Origin: Caprimulgus europaeus
Taxonomy: Eukaryota; Chordata; Aves; Caprimulgiformes; Caprimulgidae
NCBI GenBank assembly: GCA_907165065.1
Contig: OU015526.1
Coordinates: forward strand, 67,913,723 to 67,977,722
Length of the DNA: 64,000 bases
Direction: 5' to 3'
Below are positions 12,501 to 24,300 of the stretch, one piece after another. The first letter of the stretch is position 1. Each line of letters begins with the position of its first letter. Below the pieces are notes generated by a model. That model did not search any database. It was not told the DNA's origin and was given only the letters and a program-made list of their open reading frames with translations. The position numbers were made by a program, and so were the translations under genes.

Positions 12501-13605
12501 AGTAAGTGGCTAATGTTCCATATATAAGGATCCCAATTTTCCACAACAATTAATTTTTCTATTACTCATAAATCTCACATTTGTTAGCTGTACTACTGGT
12601 TGTACAAACTAACTTCTTGTCTGAGGGTGTTTTGGGTTATTCAGCATGAACCAAAATGGCCATAAACTCAGCACGGCTCTGAAACTGCAAACAAATGCTG
12701 CTTGCTCAAAGGCAAAATGAGCCAGGCTTGAAAGCTGCTGCTGGATCTTTTCTCCATCTGCCAACACATTCATAGAACCTTCCATCTTTAAGCTCAGTCC
12801 CTTGCCTGGCTCACAAGAACAATGTTTGTTTTAAGCTATTATTTGTTTGCATAACTGTAGGATTCCAGATAAATCTTTCAGAGGTGTCTCACAATGAACA
12901 GCAGGAATATTAACAATTCTTTAGTAAGCAGAAATCTTTATTTGTGCAATCGCTTCTAAAAGGACATATGTGTATGTCAAGCTGCAAGGACAGTTTTCAC
13001 CTGTCTTTATTTCATAATAGATTTCTCAAGAACATTCCATAAGGTTTTTTTTAGCTAGAGATATCTAAAGATTGAAGTTTCTGAAGGACTATGGTATCAT
13101 TTCTCAAAAGTACATTAAATAAGGAGTTGAATTAAGGCATAACCTCTTTCTGATCAGCAGTAGAATCAGAGTCACATGATTGAGAAATGGTGCCATAATG
13201 CTACAGAAACTTAAATCTTTAGATATCTCCAGCAAAACCTTAACAAGAGAAGAAATTGGGCTGCTTTTCTATGACATAAATATCCACCGTGTTTACATTG
13301 TGAAGTTTACATTGCTCTTTGGACCTTGTAATTGTAATAATCTATGGCAATCTTAAGTTTTGATGACACTATCAAAAGAGAAATATAATCAATTTCAGTT
13401 TAAAGCTTGTGCATTTATTTACAATGACCTTATAATACTTGAAAGGCAGAATATCACAAAAATAAATATGACCATTTGGATTTACAATTCATATGACACA
13501 TTCTAATGGTAACTTCAAACAGTTCCAAGTCAACAAACTAATAGGTGGTAAACAAATCAAATGGATAAATCAATAAAAATTATCTGAAAAACAGAAAGAA
13601 ATATA
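9516..13605. other. Intergenic region between MGAT4D and CLGN, no gene seen
   Basis: About 4 kb without recognisable exons or repeats. It contains a short TG run near 9950-9961 followed by ATA-rich sequence. A small GC-richer patch at 11450-11820 holds open frames of 65-124 codons, but none has recognisable protein similarity or splice structure. Confidence 0.5.
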
Positions 13606-13613
13606 AAAGAAAA

Positions 13614-14104
13614 AAAAGCAGTCTTACTTAGTTCTTAAAAACACGTATATACTGCAGCCAAATTCTTGCTAGATTTGTGGCCTGGCAAGGTAAGGGAACA
13701 GGCTACAAGCACTTCTGTAGGGACAACAGGAAGGGGAAAAATGTCTGAGTCAGGGCTGCCTACTAAGAAATATCTCAAATTAAGCTATATTTACTAAAAT
13801 ACTATAGTGACAGTATCTATGATCTTTATTTCTTACTATTTTAATGTGTGTTTTTCTCTTGTCTGGGGTAAAATTGAAAGAGTTTTGATAATATCCTTGC
13901 AACAATATTTTAAACTTAAAACTTGCAGTTCTTCAGCTGAGCAGGATGCTGTTCCAGTGGGACTGGCTGTGCTTGGGTGTGCTGATAATTAGCTCCGTGA
14001 CTGCAGAAACTGCAAACGAAGAAAGTCTGGCTGCAGATGCTGAAGTGGAGGATTTTGACAAGCAGTCTCAAGAAGCTGACGTTGACAGAGATAAATCTTC
14101 CTTA
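13614..14104 (+). pseudogene. Duplicated CLGN exon 2 with 3' intron flank (donor lost)
   Basis: This segment is a direct, colinear copy of 20832-21328: intron sequence, the acceptor cttgcag, 5' UTR, ATG (13946) and the CLGN signal-peptide exon. By eye the coding parts differ at 4 of 159 positions (Ile to Thr, Met to Val, Pro to Ser and one silent change, relative to the real exon). Homology stops three bases before the exon end, so the GTAAG donor is absent and the frame runs to a TAA at 14153-14155 (69 codons). It lies upstream of the CLGN CpG island, so ordinary CLGN transcripts would not include it. Most likely a non-functional exon copy. Confidence 0.85.
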
Positions 14105-14641
14105 ACTGTAGAAATGAGAGGCATGAATGGGCGGCGAAGTTATCTGAAGTTATAAATTACTTTAGGAGGGGGGAAACTTAGCTTAATGGTGTACAGACCA
14201 CAACTGTTATGTCTAAAGACAGTTTCAACATGGTAAGAATCAAATAACACAGAAGAGATTCTTGTGGCCTGAGCACTGGCTAAAAGAGGCTTAGAGTTAC
14301 GAGGATAAAATACCACTTTTTCTCATGGCTACCAGCATTTCTAGTATTTCCTTCCTTCTTTTCTTTCACAGACCCCCAGTTTCATAGGCAACAGAAATAC
14401 AAGTTGTGCATTTCTGAGTAAGAATTTCTCGGGCAGTGAAATCTGCCTGCATTTGAGGGGATGGCTGATACTGCAGTGACACGTGCCCTTGGCTGCACAG
14501 GAGTGTACTTTCCAAAAGCAGGCTTCAGTGAGGATTTGCAGATGTGCCCTTCAAAAGGATTCAACAGTAAGAATGAAAGGTAGTGGCTGGAGTTGTATGG
14601 TTCATCTCAGAAATACTGGTGTGATGGCTGGTGTCCAGAAC

Positions 14642-15040
14642 TGTGACAGTTTAACTTAGCTGGCAGCCAAACAAGACACGGGCTCTCACATCCCCTCCCC
14701 TTCCCCCCTGCCACCCAGGAAAAAAGAGAGATAATTGGAAGGGTAAAGGTAAGGAGATGTGTAGGTTGAGATAAGAACAATTTAATAATTGGAGTAAAAT
14801 AAAATTTAAATAGTAATAATAATGATAGCAACTTATTGACATATCCAACTGTCAGTTCTGGGTTTTGCTAACTACTACACTTTTCCCCTCCCAGTCTTTG
14901 GCACTTGCAAACTACCCAAACACCACGTCCTTGTACCTTATCAACATTCTTCTCATAACAAATCCCACAGTGAAACCAAAACACAGCGCTTTCTAGCTAC
15001 TAAGAAGAAAATTAACCCTATTCGAGCAAAACCCAGGACA
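14642..15040 (-). mobile_element. Solo LTR of an avian endogenous retrovirus (ERVL-type)
   Basis: On the - strand the element begins TGTCCTGG, continues with the GTTAATTTTCTTCTTAGTAG block, and ends GTTAAACTGTCACA. The 3' part has the gataattggaagggtaaagg and ttgagataagaacaatttaa segments (+ strand) typical of a common avian LTR. It is flanked by the 5-bp direct repeat AGAAC (14637-14641 and 15041-15045), so it is a complete solo insertion of 399 bp. No internal viral genes are present. Confidence 0.8.
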
Positions 15041-15045
15041 AGAAC

Positions 15046-15710
15046 GAACAGTTGAGCTCGAAACGAGGATGGCAACCCCTACAGCCTTTGGCTGGGGGAA
15101 GGCTTTGACGATGTGAGTCGCCAAGTGACGTAGTGTCACATGGAAACACACCAAACCCTAACCCAGTCTGTCAGCAGCTGGAACAACTTCTGCGTTCCTC
15201 GTGATCCCTGAAGGAATCGCTTTTGTCTCAGCCCTCTCCTGCACATTTCAAGTATCGGTGCCATTGAAAGAGTAAACCCTGAGAAATTAAAAGACTTATA
15301 GATCCCTTAGTTGCTTGAAAGATTTGCAGATCCCTTCGTTGGTTGCTTAATTACATTTAGAACCTTGGAGTGGATGCTTATCACCTAGCTGACTGCTTGC
15401 TGAAATCATTAAACATCCATCTGGCTTTTCTCAGCCCCCGAGAAGATAATGGCCTGAGGACCTCTGCAGATGTTCTCCCACAAGGTTGTCACGGGTGTCT
15501 AAGCTCAGGGAAGAACATAGAGGTAAGAGTGAATGACTGAACATTCTTCAAGGAATGTTGTCCCAAAGGCAGGAGTGAAGCACCACTGAGCAAGGTCGAA
15601 GGGGAAATCAATCAGTGGGCATGGTTGTAAAGCCGACTGAAGACCACCCACTCATTTTACTGCGCATTTACATATGCTAAATAGCAATGGCTATGTATGT
15701 ATTAGGGCAA
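15046..15710. other. Sequence between LTR and CLGN CpG island
   Basis: No exon seen. The part at about 15455-15710 has a mixed composition that could come from another old LTR, but no termini or target duplication were found, so it is left unassigned. Confidence 0.3.
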
Positions 15711-15714
15711 TATG

Positions 15715-16640
15715 ACGTGTGCTGACACAAAGCTTTGTCTCAGCCGCGGGACGCGCCTCCGCTCCTGCCAGGTCTCCTCCAGCGCCAAATGGCGTCGCCG
15801 AGGCGAAGCCTGGGGAGGGGCAGCCCGGGAAAGAGCTGACGTGCGATTGGCTGAGGCACCACGTGCGGGGATGGTGCTGCCCGCGGGCCGAGCCGCCATT
15901 GGCTCACTCCGTGGGGAGGGCGCCCTCGATTGGTGGAGCTCCCTGCCCGCCGTCCCCGCCCACACACACACACACACGCTCCGCGGAGGCTCGCCGAGGT
16001 GCAGATTCGCGCGGGGATTGGGCAGGGGTCGCGCCTGCTGCGCCTTGATTGGCTGGGGCGGGGCGGCGGCACCTGCTCCTTGGCGCCGGCGTCGCTGGGG
16101 GCATCGGTGCGCATGCGCAGCCGGGGATGCCCTGGGGTAGGCGGCCGTGTGCGGCTGGCGGCGCGCGGAGGGGATCTCGCCGCCGGTAATCCGCCCGCTG
16201 CGGGGAGGGCCGGGCCGGGCCGGGTTGGGCCGGGCGCTGCCGCTTCCCGCCCTGCGCGGGGGCCTGCGCTCTCTGCGCTGCGGAGGTTCATAACCGGGGC
16301 GGGGGGGAGCGGCGGTGGCGAGAGGGTGCGTGCGTGTCAGCGGGCTGTACTCGCTCCGCAGGTGCGATGGCGGGGCTCTGCCAGCGCCCAGTGTGTGGCA
16401 GGGCGGGGGGAGGAGGAGGGCAGCGGCTCTCAGCCGGCGGCGGCGGGGCTCCTGCGGCGTGTTTCGGGGAGCGGCCCCCGCCGTGAGGGCAGCGCGGCCC
16501 CCGCGGCTGTGGGCGGAGGCAGCCGGGGTCGCTCCTGCGGAGGCGGTCGCTGCTCCCTTGGTGGTGTCCCAAGAAGCGGTCTCCGTGTAAAGTGCGGGAA
16601 GCGGGTTCGTTCTGGGCGCTGTCTGAACACCCAGTGGCCG
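15715..16640 (+). promoter_or_regulatory. CLGN: CLGN CpG-island promoter and untranslated first exon region
   Basis: A CpG-rich island of about 900 bp in an AT-rich setting. It has five ATTGG (inverted CCAAT, NF-Y) boxes at 15846, 15898, 15929, 16017 and 16048, GC boxes (ggggcggggc) after 16053, an E-box CACGTG at 15860, TGACGTGC at 15837, and a short (CA)n run at 15961-15977. No TATA box is evident. The untranslated first exon must lie here, because the first coding exon begins at an acceptor at 21152. Possible donors include cgcagGTGCGA near 16361, but none can be chosen. Long open frames across the island are by-products of high GC content. Confidence 0.75.
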
Positions 16641-16900
16641 CCGACCTCAATTTTTGTTGTTGTTGTTGCCTTTAAATTGAATAAATTCAGCTTTTCCGGA
16701 GGTTTTGCTCAAGCTGAGTGTGGCAGTTGGAGAGCTCGGCAAGGCACCGCACGAGTGGGGAACTGCGGCTTGAGTAATTACACACTGAGCATTCGCCTCA
16801 GCACCACGTTTCTAACGCTTTAGCAAATGATAAGAAAGTATAATTTTCACGCTAAATAAAGAATAAAAAGTTCTGCAAGAACTTTACCTTTTTTTTTTTT

Positions 16901-16960
16901 ATGATTGGAGTAGATGGTTTTTAAAGGTCTTTTCCAACCCAAGCGTTTCTGTGATTCTAG
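16901..16960 (+). repeat. CR1 terminal fragment
   Basis: About 60 bp: ttttaaaggtcttttccaac followed by ccaagcgtttctgtgattct, the last bases of a CR1 tail. It lies in CLGN intron 1, just 3' of the CpG island. Confidence 0.7.
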
Positions 16961-17437
16961 CTCCTGGGTGCTTTGCACGGAGTAGTTCCAGCTGGGTGCT
17001 GTCTTTGGTCAGGTTGATGCTGTATGCAGCTGTATGGGGAAGGAATAAGGCAGCAGATGGTTATGGATGGAAGAAGGGATGGAGGAACACCACACCACTT
17101 TCCCTTGCCATGGGTGGAATTGGTACTTGGCCCTAGGAAAAGCCCATCCATTGGTACTGGATGCAGGAGCTGTAGACCTCTGAGTGAGAAAGGCAGTCTT
17201 GCTCCCTTCTGCTTGAGAATGCAGGAGCCTGAGAGCTCTATGAAAAAGGCATGACCCTCTTCCAAGTCCAAGGAAAAGTAATAAAATATAAATAATAATA
17301 AATAATCTGAAAGACTGTGACTTCCCTTTAGTTCTGCATCAGATGGAATAACAATGACACTAATGTAGTGGCACAAAAGACCATGGCGTGGAGGTCTGAA
17401 GATGACGTACTTGCACTGTGCAACCATCTGCAGAAAT

Positions 17438-17605
17438 CAGATCATTCAGACCAGGAGCTCTCTGCTCCAACCTGCTGCTCACAGCAGGGTCAGCTCTGAG
17501 ACCAGGCCATGTTGCTCAGAGCTTTATCTGATTGGTCTTGGAACACCCCAAGGACTGAGACTAGACAGCCTGTACCACTGCTTGTCTGACCTCATGGTGG
17601 GGGGC
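17438..17605 (-). repeat. CR1 LINE fragment
   Basis: Antisense CR1: ctgctccaacctgctgctca, cagcagggtcagctctgaga, gttgctcagagctttatctg, and the gacctcatggtggggggc end. In CLGN intron 1. Confidence 0.75.
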
Positions 17606-20600
17606 AAAATTCCAATATCCAGTCAGGCTGTTCTTTCAGTTTATGCCTGTTATTTTTCCTAAATAGGAGTATATGTCTCAGAAACACTGGCTTAATACTT
17701 TAGGTGCAATACTATGGTGATGTTGCAGCACTGTTGCTGGTCCCAAGAGCATGCTTTGTGATAGTCCTCCTGGTTCAAATGTCTCTTCTGATTTGTAGCT
17801 GTGCTGTAGTTACCCGTGTTGCCATGGTAAAGAGTGACCAAGGTATGTAAAAATTAAGTCTGAAATTACAGGTCTGAAGTTATGTACATGGACAGACTTA
17901 TATTTATGTAGAGAAAGATGAGTATAAGCTGCCCATCCCAAAAGGAATGATTTGGAATCCCATTTTGGAGTTGTAATTATTATTGGATAAATGAATTGGA
18001 TAAATATAATTATTATCGGATAAATTTCTGGACTCAACTTCTACGATTACAGCTTTTCAAACTCAGGAATGACCATCCAGTTCTCTCCTGGGTCATGCTG
18101 TAGCTGTATCACATTCCTAATTGAAACTGCTGTCAAGTTGTATAGTTTTGCAATTGCTATTTGCTGTAGCTCCCTGAAAGTTGGTTTGGAGGTCACTGGT
18201 CTTTGGTCAGTGGTTTAGGCTTGGTTTGGGCCAAGACTGCTGGTGAACGTGTTTGGTGTTTTTGTGAGTGCCTTAGACTGGGATAACTTATTTTGTTCTG
18301 CTGGGGAACTTTGAATAGTGGGAATCCTTTTGCCTTGTCCTGTATGGTGACCTTGAGGAAAGAATTAAGAAGAGGTTTTTTTTATAGGTCTTCATGCATT
18401 AATTAGGAAAGTTCAGTAGGTTTTAAAGACAATTAAACATGTAGCATGAAGTTCTATTTTGAGACCAGAAACTCTTGGGCTTAGTTAAAAGATTTATTTT
18501 TACATCTAAGATTAGTGCTGGCAGAGTTCACAAAAGTAAAAGGTGGAATGGTCCTGTTTAAAACCGTCTTTGCCTGGCAGTTGAGTGATAACTGTAGTTA
18601 TTCTTGATAACGTATTTCAGTGTTTCTGGGATTATTTTAAAAGTGTGTCAAAAGGTCAGGAAAAGTGTGCCTTGCCTTCTTGAAGGGAAAAGTAAGAGAT
18701 ATAATTGAAGACTGAATGAAATTAGGAATGTCCTAGGCTAGGATCAGGGGGTAGTGATAAGACTCAGCGTGAATAAAGTGAAAGCAGCAGGAGTTTTGGA
18801 AGGAACTGTGTGGAAATGCAAGTACCAGTCTGATTTCTTGGATGCCTTTGCTAATCTGTGTGTGGAACACAAGTGGATGGGGCTAATTATGGTAAAATTA
18901 CAGCTATGTAAGTGAAAGGCATTTTGGATTGTACACAAAATACACCTGAAATGTATTGAAAAAGAAAGATGTATTTCTTCATCTGCTTTAGGAGAGGAGG
19001 AGGAGATCACCTGCGTGACAAATTAGCTAAAGTAAGGTAGGCAAGCTTTATACTAAAAAAGCAAGTCTAATTACCTGATTAATATATGCCACTTTAGCTA
19101 AGGAGTCCTGGAAGGTATTGATATGAAATTCAACTGTTTGTCCCAATCTGATGATTAAGAACAAGAAAATAGGAGTGATAAAACAAAGTGGGATGGCTTC
19201 CAGACAAAGGTGTTCAAAAGTACACCATGAGACTGAGTGTCCACCTGTGATAAAATGAATGACTTCAAATCTTCAAGTTTATTTTAAGTTCTAAGATTGC
19301 CCAAGGAACCCTATGAATTAACAATATCCATATTGTTTTGACTAAAATGTTGAAAAAATAAAATGCAAAGAACCTAGTAAAATTTGCAGACAACTTTTGA
19401 GGTGGATCACTGTGTTAATAACTGCGAAAAGAGGGAACCAAAGACTTGCCATCCTCAAGCAAAATACACAGCAGGGTGAAAAGCCCTGCAAAGAATGGCA
19501 TGGATTGTGGGTCATAGTGGGGGAGGAAAAAAGAATGGTAACATAATTAACGTAGTTCTGTGGAAAATAGGCTTTTGTCCCAGGAAGGGAGGCTTTTGAT
19601 GATTTCCTAATATTGATATAGTACTAGTGTGTGAAACACTTTACTTCTGGGTTTTGGCTGTAAATATAACCAGTGCAGTCAATGTTAAATTAATAGATCT
19701 TAAAAGGAATAAGGAAAAAAGAATTAGTTTTCTTTTTGGGCATTAGTAGTACAGTTATACTGGGATGTGGGGGTTTTTTAGCCCTGATGCTGTTTGATCT
19801 GTATGTGTCGCTTGGTAGAACTTCCAGGTGTTATAAATTGAATGATAAATAATTATTGGTGCAACTCTAATGTTTTAATTCCTTAGCAAATCTGATAAAG
19901 CCAGGGAGAGAGAGACTCACACTTCCAGTATAATTTGGTATCTTGAATTTCTGGTATATTTAGGGTTGTAGTGGTAAACAATTTAATCTCCAAATGATAT
20001 GATAATAGAGATGATAAAAGTAGAGGGTGACTGCTTTCCCAGGCACAGAAAGCACCTTGGTAGCAGAATATTTAGTATGAGCAGTAGTGGCTGAAAGTAA
20101 TGCAAGGTTTGAAAATGTCCTACAGTAGCAACATAAATATCAGTATTTGTCTTTCTTTTTAAAGGATAGAAATTAATAAGAACCAAAGAATAAATACCTG
20201 TGCAGTGCTGTCTAGAATCTGTCTTCTTCTATTTCCAAATTCAGACAAAAACAAATTTAGAAAGAAGCATTTTTGGCAAGACCATTGAGGACACTTGCAG
20301 AGGCACGTGCTTGATACTACACTGCTCCAAACCACTGGATACTCTAACCAGTGGGTATTCTAATATAAACCTGGATTTGTATGTGTTACAGGTGTGAAGC
20401 ACAAAGTACTGGGTAACAATCTTGTCTTTTTCACAGCTGAGATTGAGAGCCTGAGGTAGTTACCTGCTACTGACGTCCATATTTACACAGATTAAAGATT
20501 TTCAGGTTTCCCGCAAATTAGACAGATATTTGCATTTAATCTTAAACCTTTGTGCTTGCTGGGTAATTTTGAAACAGAAAACGTTTTCTCAAACAGTCTT

Positions 20601-20831
20601 ATCCTTTCTTTTGACACTTACAGCTGGAGTTGATATAAATTCTGCCCTCATCCAAACATAACTGTGGAAGAAAGAGTCAAATAGAAATAAGGAGTTCTGG
20701 CAGTGGATAATAATATGTCCTAAATCTATCAATTTTATTTTCCCTAGTGAAAGGGATTTTACTTTTTGCTACACTGTAGAGACTGATTCAATTTGACTAC
20801 TTGTTCAGATTGTTAAGGCATGGGAAAAATA
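17606..20831 (+). other. CLGN: CLGN intron 1, no further features
   Basis: AT-rich intron sequence with no recognisable exon or repeat, apart from short GGATAAAT repeats around 17980-18025. Confidence 0.5.
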
Positions 20832-21152
20832 AAAGCAATCATACTTAGTTCTTGAAGTATATTACATGTATACTGCAGTCAAGTTCTTGCTAGCTCTGTG
20901 GCCTGGCAAGGGAAGGGAACAGGCTACAAGCACTTCTGTAGGGACGACAGGAAGGGGAAAATGTCTGAGTCAGGGCTGCCTACTAAGAAATATCTCAAAT
21001 TAAGCTATAGCACTTTACTAAAATACTATAGTGACAATGCTTTATGGGTTTTATTTCTTACTATTTTAATGTGTTTTTTCTCTTGTCTGGGGTAAAATTG
21101 AAGGAGTTTTGGTAATATCCTTGCAACAATATTTAAAATGTAAAACTTGCAG

Positions 21153-21331
21153 TTCTTCAGCTGAGCAGGATGCTGTTCCAGTGGGACTGGCTGTGCTTGG
21201 GTGTGCTGATAATTAGCTCCGTGACTGCAGAAATTGCAAACGAAGAAAGTCTGGCTGCAGATGCTGAAATGGAGGATTTTGACAAGCAGTCTCAAGAAGC
21301 TGATGTTGACAGAGATAAATCTCCCTTAGAG
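21153..21331 (+). CDS. CLGN: CLGN exon 2: 5' UTR end, start codon, signal peptide
   Basis: Acceptor aacttgcag, then 17 nt of UTR and the ATG at 21170 (A at -3). It encodes 54 residues: the hydrophobic leader [20 protein letters not shown], then an acidic mature N-terminus. Donor GGTAAGA at 21332. The exon and about 320 bp of the intron before it are duplicated at 13614-14104. Confidence 0.93.
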
Positions 21332-24300
21332 GTAAGATTACAGAAGGTTTTAGTTCAAGCTTGTTTATTTATGAGATCTGTAGTTATGACTGGTAGGGAA
21401 ATTGGTGGACAAATGCATTTAAAAAGAGCAAGTTAACATGCAGTTGACAACTGAATGGGTGTCAAACCTCCCAGTCTGAGTTTTCCAGTTGCTGTATGTG
21501 ACACGTAGGACAAGCTTAATGAATGATTCTGCTATGCTAAAGTGTAAAATCAAATCTCCTGTCTGTGGTGGATAGTCATGAAGAAGGCGTTGCTACTCTG
21601 TGCTTCAGTCTAGGTACAGAACCTGTTGTTGTAAGTCCTAATGTGCCATTTCCAGAGAAGAAAGCACAAAGCATCTTGGTCTCACTGAGACTTTGTCTTT
21701 AGACCAGTTTCTTGACTTTGTCAGTCACAGCTGCCTTTTGACAGTGTCTTTATTCCCAGAAAATCTCTCTGCATTTGTTATGCTGCACTTCATAATAGAT
21801 GTGGGCAATATTCATAAATTTTCAACTTTTTCTTACTGTGTAGCCCAACAGTATGTGCCAAGTAGACAGGAAAACAGAAGAATGGAAAACATGTAGAAAG
21901 AACTAGGGAGGAAGCAGAGAACTGGTGCAAGTTGAGTAGATTTTGTGAGTTGTTGTTGCAGATAAGATGTGTAGCAGTACTTTAGTTATGAACTTTGAAC
22001 TCAGGAAGCAAGGTTTAAAATCCACAGCTGTGAAATTGCTCACTGTTAGAAGGATGTGCCCAAACTGTAGAAAGGAGAGGGGCATGGGGAGTGGGGAAAG
22101 GTGTTCTGTGCTGCTGGATGTTTCTGATAAAATCTGGAGGTCTGTCTGGGTGGACTGCTTCTGGAGATGTGATAGTGTATTTCAAATGAAAAATTTTAAT
22201 TTATGTTAGACTGTGTCTCTGTATGTGTCTTTTAGGTTGTGTACCAGACTCCAAAGCCAACTGGAGAAGTGTATTTTACAGAAACCTTTGATGGAGCATT
22301 GTCTGGGTAAGTATATGCCTTAAAATTACAAACTCCTACTCTCAGCAGTTTAACTTAGAGTGGCAGGACTTATTTTGTATTCATTTTTCTGCTAGTATCT
22401 TTATAAAAAAATAATTTTTACAGGGGTTAGGATTGGGAAAGCTGATAATGCTTTCTCCAAATACATCATAATGTTAGGCTGGACAGTTAACATTTCATGT
22501 ATGTTGCTATTTTTTTATGTTTTAAGGAAGCTTCTAATAAACTCTGGGTTTGTGGACATTTAAGGAAAATAATATGATTTAAAGATTGAGCTAGTTAAGT
22601 TTAACTAGCTGCCAGGTGAAGGACATAGCCATTACACTGCAGTAGTAAACTTTCTTCCTCTTCACATGCACTTAGGTATGTGTAAGAAGGCAGTGCCTTC
22701 AGCATTGCAGATAAAACCTCTATTGGGGAAGACATTTTTTCAGCACATTTTTTATTGATTTATTCCCATCCTCAGGAAGGGTTAGATATTTATGAGACTC
22801 CTGGAGTGTTCCTAGGTAGTTTAACCTTACTGCATTGAAACTTAGAAAAATCTTCCAGTTTATCTCAACAATTCTTAAGCCAGAAAGTTTTGTCTTATCT
22901 GTATGTTAGAAGTTTTCTTCCACCAGCATGGCAGTGCAAGGGGTAACTGCTACTGGGTGACTTGTGTTGCTCCATGAAAAGCAGTGTATTGTGAGCTGTA
23001 GTCAGTTGCCACCAACGCACTGTTAATAAGACTGAATATAATATATTACTTTCTGTTTCTGGAATAAACTTATTACTTTTGGTTGGAAACCAACTTGGCT
23101 TTCAGTCTTTTTTTCTGGCTCAGATGTAAAAGGTATAGAATATCAAGGAAAAACAAATGAGTACCGTGTAAATGTGGTCTGTATGATCACTGACTTCTTT
23201 TTTCAATCAAGGCAGGGTAGCATACTGTCAGTGGTGCATCCTGAATGCAGTAGCAATCTCTTTAGTGAGAGCTGGTGTGATGAGTTGTTAGAGTACTTTT
23301 AGTATGAGAAGAACTTCTAAAATGTGAAAGTAAGTCTCTGGTTTTTAATGACAAGTCAGGTCTTGTTATTGTTTTTTGGTTTTTTTTTTTCCCTGTACAC
23401 TTTAATGCTATTGTACCAAAAGAGCTGTCTCTTGATTTGTGAAGAATCATGAAAAAAGGTGTTTTCATATATTGCTGAAATCAGTGGAACAAAAACTAAC
23501 TCTCCTGTGAAGAGCCAGAGAGAGAGGTAGCTGAAAGGAGATGCAATATGACACATTTATTATTGGTTTTTAATTTTTCAATTCCTATGAGAAAACTGAG
23601 ATCCAACTACTGTAGGAGTGAGGTTACTTACTCCTTTTTTCCAATTGTTTCAAAACTGTTCTCTTCTGTAGAGTTGTGGAAAACTTCAGGCCACTGAACA
23701 TTAGCCTGTCATTAGTTACGTTATGTTCTTTCATATTTTCTTATTTTTGTTACATATTTAGAACAAATGTAGAAGGAAAATAAGTTAACAAGCTCCTGTC
23801 TTCAGTGCATCACTTGTCTTAATGATATGTCACTTCTAAATGTTAACAAGTGCAATACAAAAGCAATACCAATGATGACAGGAAAAAGATTGAATAGAAG
23901 AGGTGATAATGGTTGTTAAAAAAACCCAAACAACTGAAAATCTTGATTAACAAATACAGAAAGTTAACTGGGATACTTGAATGATATAATTCATTCCAAT
24001 TTCGAGCTCCATGAGATCTGTTTGAAGATTAGTTTGTCTTCCTACTAAATCTGATATTCAAAGCTTTAGGTACAATGTTTGGGATGTTTTGGTTTTGCTG
24101 TACATAATTTACATGAAAGTTAGAAGTGTGGAACTAAGAGGTATGGGAAAGTAAGCATCATGTTGCCTTTCTTCCCTAAAATTGTGGAAAAGGGTACATA
24201 TAAATTGACTAGGTAAATACTAGGTAAATTTCCAGAATAGAGTAGCTTTTTTGAGAATGGACCGTGAAAATCTTCTGCATGACTTGTAAAGATGTTTTAT

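Noticed and set aside
13946-14155. Calling the 69-codon frame a second calmegin-like gene
   Set aside because: It is a partial exon copy without a donor; no other CLGN exon is duplicated nearby.
15837-15865. Canonical ER stress response element at the CLGN promoter
   Set aside because: The CCAAT and CCACG halves are present but orientation and spacing do not fit CCAAT-N9-CCACG; only an NF-Y box with nearby CRE-like and E-box motifs can be claimed.
15702-16823. Open frames up to 297 codons on both strands
   Set aside because: Composition effect of the CLGN CpG island; Pro/Arg/Ala/Gly-rich with no recognisable domain and mutually overlapping.
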